A stretch of 64,000 bases of DNA from Acidobacteriota bacterium (GTDB lineage Bacteria > Acidobacteriota > Terriglobia > Terriglobales > Acidobacteriaceae). Below the pieces are notes generated by a model. The model did not search any database and was not told the DNA's origin. It was given only the letters and a program-made list of their open reading frames with translations. Numbering within the stretch: position 1 is the first letter of the stretch; every line of letters starts with the position of its first letter. The translations under genes were made by a program, and so were the position numbers. Location: assembly GCA_021778845.1 (NCBI GenBank), contig JAJYBU010000013.1, positions 1 to 64,000 on the forward strand, read 5' to 3'. Of the stretch, positions 37,201 to 45,195 are shown one piece after another.

Positions 37201-37777
37201 GATGAAGGACGCGGGCAAGGCCGAAGATCGAGGAGGCATGATGCGGATTGAGCGCGATGGCCTTCCGGAACTCGGCGGCGGCGGCGGGCATATCCTCAAG
37301 TTCGAGATCGAGAGACGCGACCATGTAATGTGTGTCGGGGTCAGCGGGCCGGAGTGCGAGAGCCTTGCTGAAGGCGTCCAGAGACTGTTTTGGCTTGTTC
37401 TGGTTGCGATAGAGCAGACCGAGTGCGTACCAGGCGTGCGGGTCTTTGGGGTTGGCGCGCGCAGCGGCATTGAGGATCTGTTCGGCCTCAGCTAAGCGCT
37501 GGAGATAGAGGAGCGCGATGCCTTCGTTGACTTGGGCGAGTGCAAGATGTGGGTCAGCCTGGGCAGCTTCCGCGAAGGTGGTTGCAGCGCGATCGAGAAG
37601 TTGTTGGCCCATCAGCGCGGTACCGATATTGTTGAGGCGCGCAGCTTCGAATTCGGGAGTATGCGTTGGTACTGCAGGATGCTGACCGGCTAGCTCAACG
37701 GTATACGCGGTGAACAAGCAGATGGCTAGTGCGGTGAGGCTGAGTCTGTTGGGAATGAGGTGCATAGTTGCTCGCAT
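34289..37777 (-). CDS. giant exported TPR + FG-GAP/VCBS + ASPIC protein with extra C-terminal domain
   Basis: A 1162-residue exported protein; the signal segment is LTALAICLFTAYTVELAG. Residues ~45-210 are TPR repeats (NNIGTALMGQQLLDRAATTF, PHAWYALGLLYRNQNKPKQS). Residues ~255-610 hold VCBS/FG-GAP blades (VGDFDNDGLPDLAL, FVDYDHDGDLDLFI, LDFNKDGWMDVLL). About 620-700 is ASPIC-like (NKSAIGTKVEVF, VRLLWPTGVPQDE). The last ~450 residues have no family I recognise; they include FAWNGSRYAFISDVIGA and a Trp/Tyr-rich region. Elsewhere in this window TPR and CRTAC1 modules are separate neighbouring genes, and here they are fused. A second in-frame ATG lies at 37765. It starts 17 bases after the aminotransferase stop and is therefore in the sugar-biosynthesis operon. 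Confidence 0.85.
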   Translation of the reverse strand: MRATMHLIPNRLSLTALAICLFTAYTVELAGQHPAVPTHTPEFEAARLNNIGTALMGQQLLDRAATTFAEAAQADPHLALAQVNEGIALLYLQRLAEAEQILNAAARANPKDPHAWYALGLLYRNQNKPKQSLDAFSKALALRPADPDTHYMVASLDLELEDMPAAAAEFRKAIALNPHHASSIFGLARVLHRQGDSAGAKQALVEFQHISASKIGTPLSHTYGDEGRYGRVEDAVLAPISVEPMIPVTFTEFWHSPASKSSALGAACLIDLSGKEEPALLVLGAGDDAVHLYDRVGTTRFAELPSASTGLHIPGTGIACAVGDFDNDGLPDLALAVTSPDGQDRILLYRNLGSGKFEDVTASSGIITTNHPSSLTFVDYDHDGDLDLFITGRPLSIAASPNTLWRNNGNKTFSNWTKEAALGGSTPTTAAMLTDLNNDRAVDLVVAGDSPAPSFFSNRREGPFGFTPLFTATLPPTVSVTTLDFNKDGWMDVLLSHTGAPGVTLWRNIDGKVFEPVPIPLSGVLSATAAIPIDFDNDGWIDIAALVKTTHGSELRLLRNLGPAGFADVSAQLRLNDLHLRSPISLIAADIDHTGAASLIVTQSDGSAVVLTNKGGNRNHVLHIALRGLADNKSAIGTKVEVFANGLWQKWEDTGQPEILAGLGSADKADLVRLLWPTGVPQDEIDVAATDDKTITEIDRRGSSCPTLFAWNGSRYAFISDVIGAAVIGHWVSPTKHNIPDPDEWIKVYGSQLHQRNGFFSLRFGEPMEEVNFVDQVRLIAIDHPSNSSVYPNEGFLSEPPFAQQKIILASAAHSLAGAWDDHGTDVLPILSAPLTDQVAPSTPSGMANPPAPTYVRDFNNLPFAGFANLHSLTIDIGPWSPKRPLRLLLHGFIEYFSASSMYSAWQAGLAPIPPYIEAQLPDGTWHKVVADMGFPAGLPRTVIVDLTGKLPAGVTLLRITTNLQIYWDQALVDNEPNSARQRAETIHTTELPLAHATLAFRGYPRQIDGHTPGDLTYNYQRVSATGPFVPHRGAYTHYGDVTPLLRTIDDEFVIFGTGEDMDLEFGAANLPVLPKGWSRDYFFYADGFVKDMDFYEAKPFSVGALPFHGMSTYPYPANEHYPNDSAHTAYQLDYNTRFESGTTDRSYRFDYVPHISTPDSQ

Positions 37778-37794
37778 GGAGGATGCTGACTTGT

Positions 37795-38934
37795 TTAACT
37801 TATACGCTGGATCGCGAGCTTGAGAGCATCGCAGACAGTGGCGATCTGGGATTCATGGATACGATTGAAGAAGGGCAGCGCAATGGTTCGACCTGCAACA
37901 AATTCCGTGACCGGAAGAAATGCGCTTTGGAGTAAATAGGTATAGGCGGGTTGTAGATGGATCGGTGCGAAGTAGCACCCACAACCGATGCCGGCCTGCT
38001 CCAGGTTCTGAAGAATGAGGTCGCGGTCAGATGAGGTGAAGCTCTTGGCGAGGCGAACCACATAGACAAACCAGCTAATGCGAGCGTTGCGAATCTCTAG
38101 CGATGGAAGAATGAGTTCCGTCACGGAGGCTAGCTCCCGGTGATAGTGCCGCGCGATTTGCTCACGTCGTGTGAGAATCTCCGGAAGCCGTTTCATCTGG
38201 CCGATGCCTAGGGTGCAGGCGATCTCGGAGAGACGGTAGTTATAGCCAAGTTCGGTGTGTTGGAGCCAGGTATCGGAGGACGAACGGCCTTGATTGCGGA
38301 GGCTGCGCATGTGTGCTGCGAGTTCGGCGCTACGAGTGACGATCACGCCGCCTTCGCCGGTGGTGATCTGTTTGTTGGGATAGAAGGCAAACACGGCAAT
38401 GTCGCCAAACCCGCCGACTGCACGTATGCCGCTCGTGGTGCGGATGGTGCCGCCCAGGGCTTCGCAGGCGTCTTCTATAAGCGCAAGGTTGTTGCGTTTT
38501 GCGATGGCTGCGAGGGCGGGCATATCGGCTGGAACGCCGAAGGTGTGGACCGCAAGGATGGCGCGAGTGCGTCGTGTGATGGTTTGCTCGACGGCAGCAG
38601 GCGAGAGATTGAGGGTGATTGGATCGATGTCGACGAAAACGGGCGTTGCTCCCACGTAGCGAATGGCGTTGGCTGTCGCGATGAAAGTGAAGGATGGGAC
38701 GATCACTTCGTGGGCTGGGCCGATGCCGAGTGCGAGCATGGCGAGATGTAGACCAGCGGTTCCGGAGCTCACGGCAACCGCGTGTTCGACGCCGGTGAGG
38801 TGCGTAAATGTTGCTTCGAACTCGGTCAGCCGAGGGCCAAGGCTGAGATGGGGAGAACGCAGGGTTGCAACAACAGCCTCGATTTCAGGCTCGGTGATAT
38901 CTGGCGACGAAAGGGGGATCTGGGGAATTTTCAT
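37795..38934 (-). CDS. DegT/DnrJ/EryC1/StrS family PLP-dependent sugar aminotransferase
   Basis: About 379 residues, the usual length for nucleotide-sugar aminotransferases. The PLP lysine is Lys188 in FYPNKQITTGEGG, and the cofactor-binding SSGTAGLHLAML and EDACEALGG motifs are present. These enzymes transfer an amino group from glutamate to a keto-sugar. After a UDP-GlcNAc 4,6-dehydratase the expected product is a UDP-4-amino-6-deoxy-HexNAc, as in legionaminic/pseudaminic or bacillosamine pathways. The start at ATG 38934 gives a 4-base ATGA overlap with the epimerase gene; a TTG six bases upstream is possible. It is gene three of the dehydratase-epimerase-aminotransferase set. The stereochemistry of the product cannot be deduced. 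Confidence 0.88.
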   Translation of the reverse strand: MKIPQIPLSSPDITEPEIEAVVATLRSPHLSLGPRLTEFEATFTHLTGVEHAVAVSSGTAGLHLAMLALGIGPAHEVIVPSFTFIATANAIRYVGATPVFVDIDPITLNLSPAAVEQTITRRTRAILAVHTFGVPADMPALAAIAKRNNLALIEDACEALGGTIRTTSGIRAVGGFGDIAVFAFYPNKQITTGEGGVIVTRSAELAAHMRSLRNQGRSSSDTWLQHTELGYNYRLSEIACTLGIGQMKRLPEILTRREQIARHYHRELASVTELILPSLEIRNARISWFVYVVRLAKSFTSSDRDLILQNLEQAGIGCGCYFAPIHLQPAYTYLLQSAFLPVTEFVAGRTIALPFFNRIHESQIATVCDALKLAIQRIS

Positions 38935-40100
38935 CGCCAAAAAAGTTCCGTTGGAATGGGCTGAGCGCGCTTGCGGAGCAGACCTTCTAGGGGCATCTTG
39001 ATCAGGGTGTTGACGATGCGCTCGGCGGCGTGGCCGTCACCATATATGTTCTTCATGGAGCGCAGGCTCTTGAGGAAGTCGGGCTGGTGAGCCAGTTCGA
39101 GTTGAGCGCGGATGGAGTCGACGGTGGGATCGGCGTCGAGGATATTGGGACCGCGCTCGCGCCCCTGCTGACGCATGCCGACGTTGACGACGGGGCACGC
39201 GAAGGAGGCCGCCTCCATGATGCCACTGCTGGAGTTGCCAACGAGTGCGGTGGCCTCACGAAGCAGGCTCCAGTAGGTGATGGCAGGAAGATTGACGAAG
39301 AGATGTGCGTCTGGATGCGTGTCGCAGAAGGCCTGGATGCGAACCATCAGACCATGGCTACCAGCATCGGCGTTGGGAAAGCAAAAGATGATCTGGCTGG
39401 GGAGGGTTTCCAGTGCTGTGAACATCGCGTCGGCTTCGTCGGTGGAGTTCTTGAGGAGGGTAACGGGATGGTAGGCGACGACGGTGATTGTCCTCGCTAG
39501 AGTCGTGCGGAGTTCGTGCTCGAGTTGCTCGCGCGTGAGTAGCGTGCTCCGTCGGAGATGGTCCAGCGAAGGCGCTCCCGCGCGATGTACACGCCATGGT
39601 TCTTCGCCCATAGAGATGACCCGAGCGCGTGCAGTATCGGTGGAAGTGAAGTGAATGTGGGCCATCTTGGTAAGGGCATTGCGCACCGCGTCGTCGATTG
39701 CGCCTTCGCTAATCTCGCCGCCTTCGATGTGGGCCATGGGTATGCGCAGGGTTAGAGCGACGCTTGCAGGTGCAAGCATCTCGTATCGGTCTGCGATAAG
39801 CAGCAGAATATCGGGACGCATCTGAGCGAGCGTGTCGGTGAGGCCGAGCACCGCGAGGCCGAGGGTCTTGGCCATACCAACGTCACTGTCGGAGCTAAGG
39901 AGACATTCGATACAGGAGGCGATGTGGAAGCCGTCGCTCTCGATCTCGCGGATGGTCATGCCGTACTCGGGCGAAAGATGTGCGGCGAGGACGATGAGTT
40001 TGAGATCGACGTCGGGATGTGCGGCGAGATCTTTGAGAGGCCAGTAAAGGTGGCTGTAGTCAGCGCGGGAACTAGTGACTACGGCGATGGTTCGCTTCAT
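38931..40100 (-). CDS. UDP-N-acetylglucosamine 2-epimerase (hydrolysing), NeuC/LegG-like
   Basis: A 389-residue cytoplasmic enzyme of the NeuC/LegG branch of the 2-epimerase family. Landmarks are TSSRADYSHLYWPL at the N-terminus, ADRYEML, HIEGGEISEGAIDDAVRNALTKMAHIHF with the substrate-contacting region, and the late VGNSSSGIMEA loop that binds UDP. The hydrolysing members release UDP and give a 2-epimerised free sugar, the step before condensation with phosphoenolpyruvate by a NeuB-type synthase. It overlaps its upstream neighbour (40100/40097) and its downstream neighbour by ATGA. The neighbouring dehydratase and aminotransferase favour a LegG-type di-amino substrate over plain UDP-GlcNAc (inference). 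No NeuB-type synthase or CMP-transferase gene is in the window. Confidence 0.88.
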   Translation of the reverse strand: MKRTIAVVTSSRADYSHLYWPLKDLAAHPDVDLKLIVLAAHLSPEYGMTIREIESDGFHIASCIECLLSSDSDVGMAKTLGLAVLGLTDTLAQMRPDILLLIADRYEMLAPASVALTLRIPMAHIEGGEISEGAIDDAVRNALTKMAHIHFTSTDTARARVISMGEEPWRVHRAGAPSLDHLRRSTLLTREQLEHELRTTLARTITVVAYHPVTLLKNSTDEADAMFTALETLPSQIIFCFPNADAGSHGLMVRIQAFCDTHPDAHLFVNLPAITYWSLLREATALVGNSSSGIMEAASFACPVVNVGMRQQGRERGPNILDADPTVDSIRAQLELAHQPDFLKSLRSMKNIYGDGHAAERIVNTLIKMPLEGLLRKRAQPIPTELFWR

Positions 40101-41239
40101 ACGAGCACTTCCGGAGAGGCTTCGAGATCGATGAGACTTGCGTCGATGTGAGCACTGGGCTGGTACTCAGGAACGAGCACGCGGACGGCGCGAATGAGTT
40201 GGCGCAGATTATGCTTTTGTGTGGCTTCGCGGAGGTCTGACAGCGCGGTGTAGAGTGTACTGGCGCAGGATGCAGGGCTCTTGATGGCACGGAGAATGGA
40301 GCTATCGAGGGTGGATCGCGAAACCAGGCATTCACGGCTTGATAGTAAACATTCTGTTAGCTTATCCCCGGGACGCAGTCCGGTGAATTCGATGGCTGCC
40401 GTGCTCGCTTGAGCAAGAAGCAGATGTTGGGCGAGATCGAGGATGCGGACGGATGCAACTGGACCGGGAATGAGAACTGCGGGGCTGGATCGTGATTGGA
40501 GAGCGTCGAAGAGAGCTTCGATGGCGCGGTCCAGTGTGATGAAGTAGCGGTGGGCGTCGCGATGCGTGACGGTAAGCGGGCCGCCGCGCGCAATTTGATC
40601 GAGGAAGAGAGGAAGAACGCTGCCTTGCGACCCGATAACGTTGCAGAGGCGCACCGCGGTCATGTGGGTATCGCCTGAGTCGAGCGTGAGCAGGATGAGT
40701 TCGCCGATGCGCTTGGACGCGCCCATGATGCTGAGCGGATCGACCGCCTTGTCGGTGGAGACGAGGACGAACTGCTCGACGCCATGAGAGATGGCGGCCT
40801 GAGTAAGTGCGAGCGTGCCGAGGGCGTTATTCTCGATGGCGGCAAAGGGATTCTGCTCCATCAATGGAACGTGTTTGAGGGCTGCGGCGTGGAAGATGAT
40901 CTGCGGCTGATGCTTCTCTAGCAAGTGCGAGATCGCAGGTTGATTGGAGATGCTGGAGAGAAATGCGATGTGCCTGTGCGAGCCAGCTTCGTGGAGGCTG
41001 CGATCTACCTGGTAGAGGCCGTTTTCTGAAGTGTCAAGAAGGATGAGGCTGGCCGGCGCCGCAGCCCAGACTGCACGTGCTAACGCAGATCCAATGGATC
41101 CACCTGCCCCTGTTATGAGGACTCGCTTGCCGGAGAGTTGTTTCGAAGCCCATCGGCTATCGCTGTCCTCGCACCGTGGGGCGATGAAGTCCGCCAAGGA
41201 GTTTGTGCTGCGAGGGTACGTTGAAGCTGCGTTCTGCAT
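40097..41239 (-). CDS. UDP-GlcNAc 4,6-dehydratase, soluble CapD/LegB-like
   Basis: A 380-residue short-chain dehydrogenase-type enzyme. The NAD(P)-binding GAGGSIG is at residues 44-50 and HAAALKHVPLMEQNPF follows. The catalytic segment STDKAVDPLSIMGASKRIGE has Met at the usual Tyr position, as in CapD/FlaA1-type inverting or retaining dehydratases. There are no membrane helices, unlike the long PglF/CapD forms. The reaction converts UDP-GlcNAc to a UDP-4-keto-6-deoxy sugar. It is the first gene of a five-gene minus-strand operon and overlaps the epimerase by ATGA. The last ~100 residues (RPGDKLTECLLSS onward) fit the substrate-binding domain. No promoter with good -35/-10 boxes was found in the 331-bp upstream gap. 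Confidence 0.87.
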   Translation of the reverse strand: MQNAASTYPRSTNSLADFIAPRCEDSDSRWASKQLSGKRVLITGAGGSIGSALARAVWAAAPASLILLDTSENGLYQVDRSLHEAGSHRHIAFLSSISNQPAISHLLEKHQPQIIFHAAALKHVPLMEQNPFAAIENNALGTLALTQAAISHGVEQFVLVSTDKAVDPLSIMGASKRIGELILLTLDSGDTHMTAVRLCNVIGSQGSVLPLFLDQIARGGPLTVTHRDAHRYFITLDRAIEALFDALQSRSSPAVLIPGPVASVRILDLAQHLLLAQASTAAIEFTGLRPGDKLTECLLSSRECLVSRSTLDSSILRAIKSPASCASTLYTALSDLREATQKHNLRQLIRAVRVLVPEYQPSAHIDASLIDLEASPEVLV

Positions 41240-41570
41240 GGCATATCCAGTCTAGAGGCTCTGTCGCGGGATCGTACAATCGGTTCCCACTAAGGCCGCC
41301 TCGGCGTACATCTCGTCGATCGATCTCTGGCGACCGTACTGCAGGGTGCACCAAGCCATCATCGGAAGCTCCAAACAATTATTCCGTCGACATTGCTCTC
41401 ACGCGTGTCTTTGAGGACGTTGCAACACGTAGAAACCCATTTCAGGGTTAGCATCGTGAGTCATTACACTGTTACTTTGCAGCATGCTTCTGACGGTGAG
41501 ACCGCATCAGCCCGCTCTTTGCTGGAAGTGTCACCGCCGGTTTTCCTAATGCCGGGCTCGATTTCTCTGG
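41240..41570. other. non-coding gap between two minus-strand operons
   Basis: 331 bases between the end of the ten-gene operon and the start of the dehydratase gene. No gene, tRNA or convincing terminator was recognised. It should hold the promoter of the sugar operon, but only a weak TTGTAC/TAGACT pair near 41260-41285 was seen. Confidence 0.5.
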
Positions 41571-42209
41571 CTACACTCCCAGCTTTGCTAGAACTTCAGA
41601 TGGACAGCCCTGCCACTGATTCTGCGGTTCGTTGCCCACATAGGGCAGGCTATGAATTCCCATCTGGCTCGTATAGAAGCCACTGAGCACCAGATCGCGC
41701 ATCTGGCTGAAGAACGCAACGCCCACAGCGTTGCTCGGTGTGGCTTTCTCTGGGTAGGCAATGCGGTCGAGCATCTCCCGTTGCCAATCCTCCGTGCTGC
41801 CGACAAACTCCTTCTGACAGCCACGCTTGCATTCAGTATCCAGCCACGCTAACCCTGCACGAATCTCCGCGAGAAGACCACCACCCTCAAACGCAAGCCA
41901 GTCGTCGATAAACTCGGGCACGCCCGCATCGTTAGCGCTACCCGACGTCTCATCCGCTGGCACTATCCAATCGCATAGTACGCAAACTGTCTTCCACTCG
42001 TGCAGCGTAAGAACCCTGAGTCGCCACGTGTCTGGATCTCCGGTTGCCAGGGCCACTCCCGTGGGAGAACCCGGAAAGCTTATGCCGATCTGCGCCGCTA
42101 GCGCAGACAGCGGCATCAGCTCCATCATCGGTAGAACCATCATCATCTTCAACATCGAGCGTCGGTGAAAACGTAGCGTTCGGTTCGGGAGAACTGCTTC
42201 TTCTTCCAT
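41571..42209 (-). CDS. gluconate 2-dehydrogenase subunit 3 family protein with TAT-like signal
   Basis: About 212 residues. The N-terminus has RFHRRSMLKMMMVLPMM, a twin-arginine-like signal, ending near ALAA. The body shows the short helical fold typical of the small (subunit 3) partner of GMC dehydrogenases: LTLHEWKTVCVLCDWIVPADETS, GVPEFIDDWLAF and VAFFSQMRDLVLSGFYTS. In characterised gluconate and fructose dehydrogenases this subunit carries the export signal for the flavoprotein, which has none. ATG 42209, with AGAGAGG five bases upstream, was chosen because a longer frame would overlap the GMC gene. It lies 47 bases after the GMC stop and ends the ten-gene operon. Confidence 0.85.
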   Translation of the reverse strand: MEEEAVLPNRTLRFHRRSMLKMMMVLPMMELMPLSALAAQIGISFPGSPTGVALATGDPDTWRLRVLTLHEWKTVCVLCDWIVPADETSGSANDAGVPEFIDDWLAFEGGGLLAEIRAGLAWLDTECKRGCQKEFVGSTEDWQREMLDRIAYPEKATPSNAVGVAFFSQMRDLVLSGFYTSQMGIHSLPYVGNEPQNQWQGCPSEVLAKLGV

Positions 42210-42256
42210 AATGCCTCTCTTGGTTGTTATCGGAGCCAGAGCCAATGCCGCCTCCT

Positions 42257-43966
42257 CTATGTGCGCTGCGCCTGCATTTGCGTTGCGATGTGTTCGGAGG
42301 TGCGCCATGCAAGCGCCAAAATTGTCAGTGTCGGATTTTTGTCTGCGAGGCTGACAAACGGGGATCCATCCGCGACAAAAAGATTTTTACAATCCCATGC
42401 CTGGCAATGAGGGTTCAGTACCGATGTCTTCGGGTCGCTCCCCATACGCGCGCCGCCAACCTCGTGAATGCCTTGGCCACCATCGGATATTCCCCAGCGT
42501 TGCTCCGCACCATAGGACTCAATCACCTTGCCGCCAGCGGCCGTCACAATTTGCTGAAAGGTCTCCTGCATGTGCCGAGCCATCAGGATCTCGTCCTCGC
42601 TCCACTGGAAGTGAAACTTCAGCACCGGAATCCCCCACTGGTCTACGGCCTTCTCGTCGATCTCGCAATAACTCTGCTCATTCGGAATCATCTCGCCTCG
42701 CCCATGAAAACTCACGAACGCCCCATAGAGTTTACGGCTCTTTCTCTTTAATTCCACTCCGTATCCGCCGCCCAAGAGCCCCTCTGCTCCACTCAGCAGC
42801 CCCGGCGCGGGCATCCCGCTGCGTCCCCCACTAATCTCAATGTGATAGCCGCGTGAGAAGGGGAGTTCGCCTTGCGCCTGTTCCTTGTACTTCCACCACG
42901 GCATGAAAAGATGCATACCGCCCACACCGTCTTCGTTGTGGACCGGCAGATCCATCAGCGCAGGCAAGCATCCCGTCACGTCCGACATTACGGTATCCAT
43001 CAGGTATTTTCCGACCAGCCCGCTGGAGTTTGCCAATCCGTTCGGGTAGCGCTCGCTGCGCGAATTCAGCAGTAGTCGCACCGTTTCGCAGGCGCTCGCC
43101 GCAAGAACAACTGCCTTGCCGTCTACCTCTACCGTTTCGCCAGACTTCTTGTCGATATACGAAACACCGGTAGCCAGCCCATCCGGCGAGGTCCGTACCT
43201 TGGATACCATCGCATTGCAGCGGATCACCAGATTGCCGGTAAGCAGCGCCGGATACAGTAGGACGGCAGGCGACGAGAAGTTCGATCCCATACGGCAGCC
43301 GCGCTGGCACTGTGCAACATAATGACACGCAGGTCGCTCGCCCTTCGGCCGAGTGAGAATCGCCAACCGCGAGGGTATACACGGAATCTTCAATGCACCA
43401 CACGCCTTCTGCACCAATCGCTCATAACAGCGTGGAGCCGGAGGGGGCTGATACCTTCCGTCAGGAAGATTCTCCATGCCTTCCATTGAGCCAAACACGC
43501 CGATCAAATCTTCTGTCCGGTCGTAATATGGAGCTAATTCCTCGTAGCTGATCGGCCAGTCGAAGCCCTTTCCGTCGCGGCTGCGCGGCTTGAAATCGTA
43601 AGGTCCGTTGCGCAGAGAAATACGCCCCCATGTATTAGTGCGGCCCCCAAGCATCCGCGACCGATACCACTTCCAGTCGGTTCCCGCAGCGCAGGTATAC
43701 GGCTCGCCTTCGACCTTCCACCCTCCCACTGCCGCATCGAATCCACCCGAAGGATGCGTGTTGTTCATTGCTCCGCGATGCGGTGCGTCATACCCCCACT
43801 GTAGCCATTTGGAATCCTTGGAAGTGTCATACCAGTCGCCCGCCTCCAGCAGCAGGCACTTCATGCCCACCTTGGCCAGTTGATACGCGGCCATCCCCCC
43901 ACCAGCTCCAGAGCCTACGATGATCACATCGTATCCTTCATCATTTGCAAAATCGGCATCGCTCAT
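42257..43966 (-). CDS. GMC-family FAD-dependent oxidoreductase
   Basis: A 569-residue flavoprotein of the gluconate/fructose dehydrogenase large-subunit type. The FAD-binding VGSGAGGGMAAYQLA is at residues 17-31 and LLLEAGDWYD follows. GRTNTWGRISLR is the second FAD contact. The C-terminal GIHEVGGARMGSDP contains the catalytic His and FVADGSPFVSLADKNPT closes the FAD site. There is no signal peptide. Export together with the TAT-tagged subunit 3 encoded next is expected from known relatives. It oxidises an alcohol or sugar and passes electrons to a cytochrome; the substrate is unknown. Its ATG overlaps the upstream binding-protein stop (ATGA). Confidence 0.88.
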   Translation of the reverse strand: MSDADFANDEGYDVIIVGSGAGGGMAAYQLAKVGMKCLLLEAGDWYDTSKDSKWLQWGYDAPHRGAMNNTHPSGGFDAAVGGWKVEGEPYTCAAGTDWKWYRSRMLGGRTNTWGRISLRNGPYDFKPRSRDGKGFDWPISYEELAPYYDRTEDLIGVFGSMEGMENLPDGRYQPPPAPRCYERLVQKACGALKIPCIPSRLAILTRPKGERPACHYVAQCQRGCRMGSNFSSPAVLLYPALLTGNLVIRCNAMVSKVRTSPDGLATGVSYIDKKSGETVEVDGKAVVLAASACETVRLLLNSRSERYPNGLANSSGLVGKYLMDTVMSDVTGCLPALMDLPVHNEDGVGGMHLFMPWWKYKEQAQGELPFSRGYHIEISGGRSGMPAPGLLSGAEGLLGGGYGVELKRKSRKLYGAFVSFHGRGEMIPNEQSYCEIDEKAVDQWGIPVLKFHFQWSEDEILMARHMQETFQQIVTAAGGKVIESYGAEQRWGISDGGQGIHEVGGARMGSDPKTSVLNPHCQAWDCKNLFVADGSPFVSLADKNPTLTILALAWRTSEHIATQMQAQRT

Positions 43967-45195
43967 TCCTTCACCTCCGTCATCCGCACCAAATGCAGAG
44001 CTGCTCGGTCATTACCTTCGTGGTCGAAGGAGATTCGTCCGGAAGCTCCGTTGAAATTTTGTACCCCGACCAACACATCACGTACTCGCGCACGATTGGC
44101 TCCTGCAATGTGTACGGCTCGCACAGTGACCGCTACCGCGTCATACGTCTCGGCTGCGACTGCGCTCGGAAATATTCCCGTCGCTTGCCGGTAACGCATC
44201 GCGAAACGCTGCCTCACAACCGTATCCTCACCACCTGCGGCGACAGTCCAAACTTCGGGCACACTTGGACCACCCTCAGTAGTGCTCGTCATTCCGGAGC
44301 CTGTCTGCGCTGCTTGCTGCGAGAGGAAGTACGGCTCCTTTACCCTTGCACGTTTCAGCGCATGCAGCAGACGTCTCGCCGTCTCCGCCCCGGTCCAGAT
44401 CACTACAGCCTGTGGCGATACTGCCTGAATTCGCCTCATGACAGGTTGGAAATCCATGCTCAGCGGATCCAGCGCGACGCCATCAGGCGGACCAACTCCA
44501 AGCTCTCCCGCTGCCTGGTCCATTGCTTCGATGCCGCGCCGCCCGTCATGATCCTGCTCCGTGATCAGGAGCACCGTCTTCAGCCCCTTGTCGCGGTAGA
44601 TACCCTGCGCTATCGCCCGTGCTTCCGCAACATCGCTCGCGCCCATTCGGAAGATCCATGGTATGTCGATCTGTGTTGTCGTCGAATCGGCTGATAGCGT
44701 GAGCACGGGCACACCCATTCTGTTGCCCACCTGCTCGGTCAAATGTGTATCCACTCCGCTCGTTGACGTAATCACGGCGACAGCATCATCATCAAGAATC
44801 AGATGGATCACCGTGTCCGAAACTATACCCCACGATGGCCCGCTCTCATCCTGAATGTCCAGCACGACGCGCCGTCCACGAGGTAACACATTGCCACCGG
44901 CGTCCTGTAGCGCCATCTCGGCCGCCGAAACCATCGCGTCTCCTTCTGGCTTCTCCACACCGTGTAGCGGTACCAGCAGACCGATGTTGATAACCGATCC
45001 GGTCAAATCGTTGATCGTGTCCCGCCCAGGCCCCGCATAGCTCTCGCCCTCGGTCGCGATGGAGGCGTACGGAATCGGTGCACTGTTCCGGCTCTGCGCT
45101 CTCGCTCCCAACAAGAGAGAAGCCACAGCCACCGAGCACACGCTCACCAGCTTCCATCCCCACCTCCTCAGCAGCTCATCGCGTATATGCCGCAC
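43963..45195 (-). CDS. ABC-type branched-chain amino acid-like substrate-binding protein
   Basis: A 410-residue exported protein (signal LVSVCSVAVASLLLGARAQ). From residue ~60 it follows the LivJ/LivK (Peripla_BP_6) fold: INIGLLVPLHGVEKPEGDAM, AAEMALQDAGGNVLPRGRR, AVITSTSGVDTHLTEQV, MGVPVLTLSADSTT, and the C-terminal YDAVAVTVRAVHIAGANRARV. Such proteins bind amino acids, aromatic acids or alcohol-pathway intermediates. No permease or ATPase gene is near, so it may sense or buffer a ligand, or use distant transporter genes. It overlaps the next gene by ATGA and the previous binding protein by 20 bases. It is the second of two tandem, divergent binding proteins in the operon. Confidence 0.85.
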   Translation of the reverse strand: MRHIRDELLRRWGWKLVSVCSVAVASLLLGARAQSRNSAPIPYASIATEGESYAGPGRDTINDLTGSVINIGLLVPLHGVEKPEGDAMVSAAEMALQDAGGNVLPRGRRVVLDIQDESGPSWGIVSDTVIHLILDDDAVAVITSTSGVDTHLTEQVGNRMGVPVLTLSADSTTTQIDIPWIFRMGASDVAEARAIAQGIYRDKGLKTVLLITEQDHDGRRGIEAMDQAAGELGVGPPDGVALDPLSMDFQPVMRRIQAVSPQAVVIWTGAETARRLLHALKRARVKEPYFLSQQAAQTGSGMTSTTEGGPSVPEVWTVAAGGEDTVVRQRFAMRYRQATGIFPSAVAAETYDAVAVTVRAVHIAGANRARVRDVLVGVQNFNGASGRISFDHEGNDRAALHLVRMTEVKE

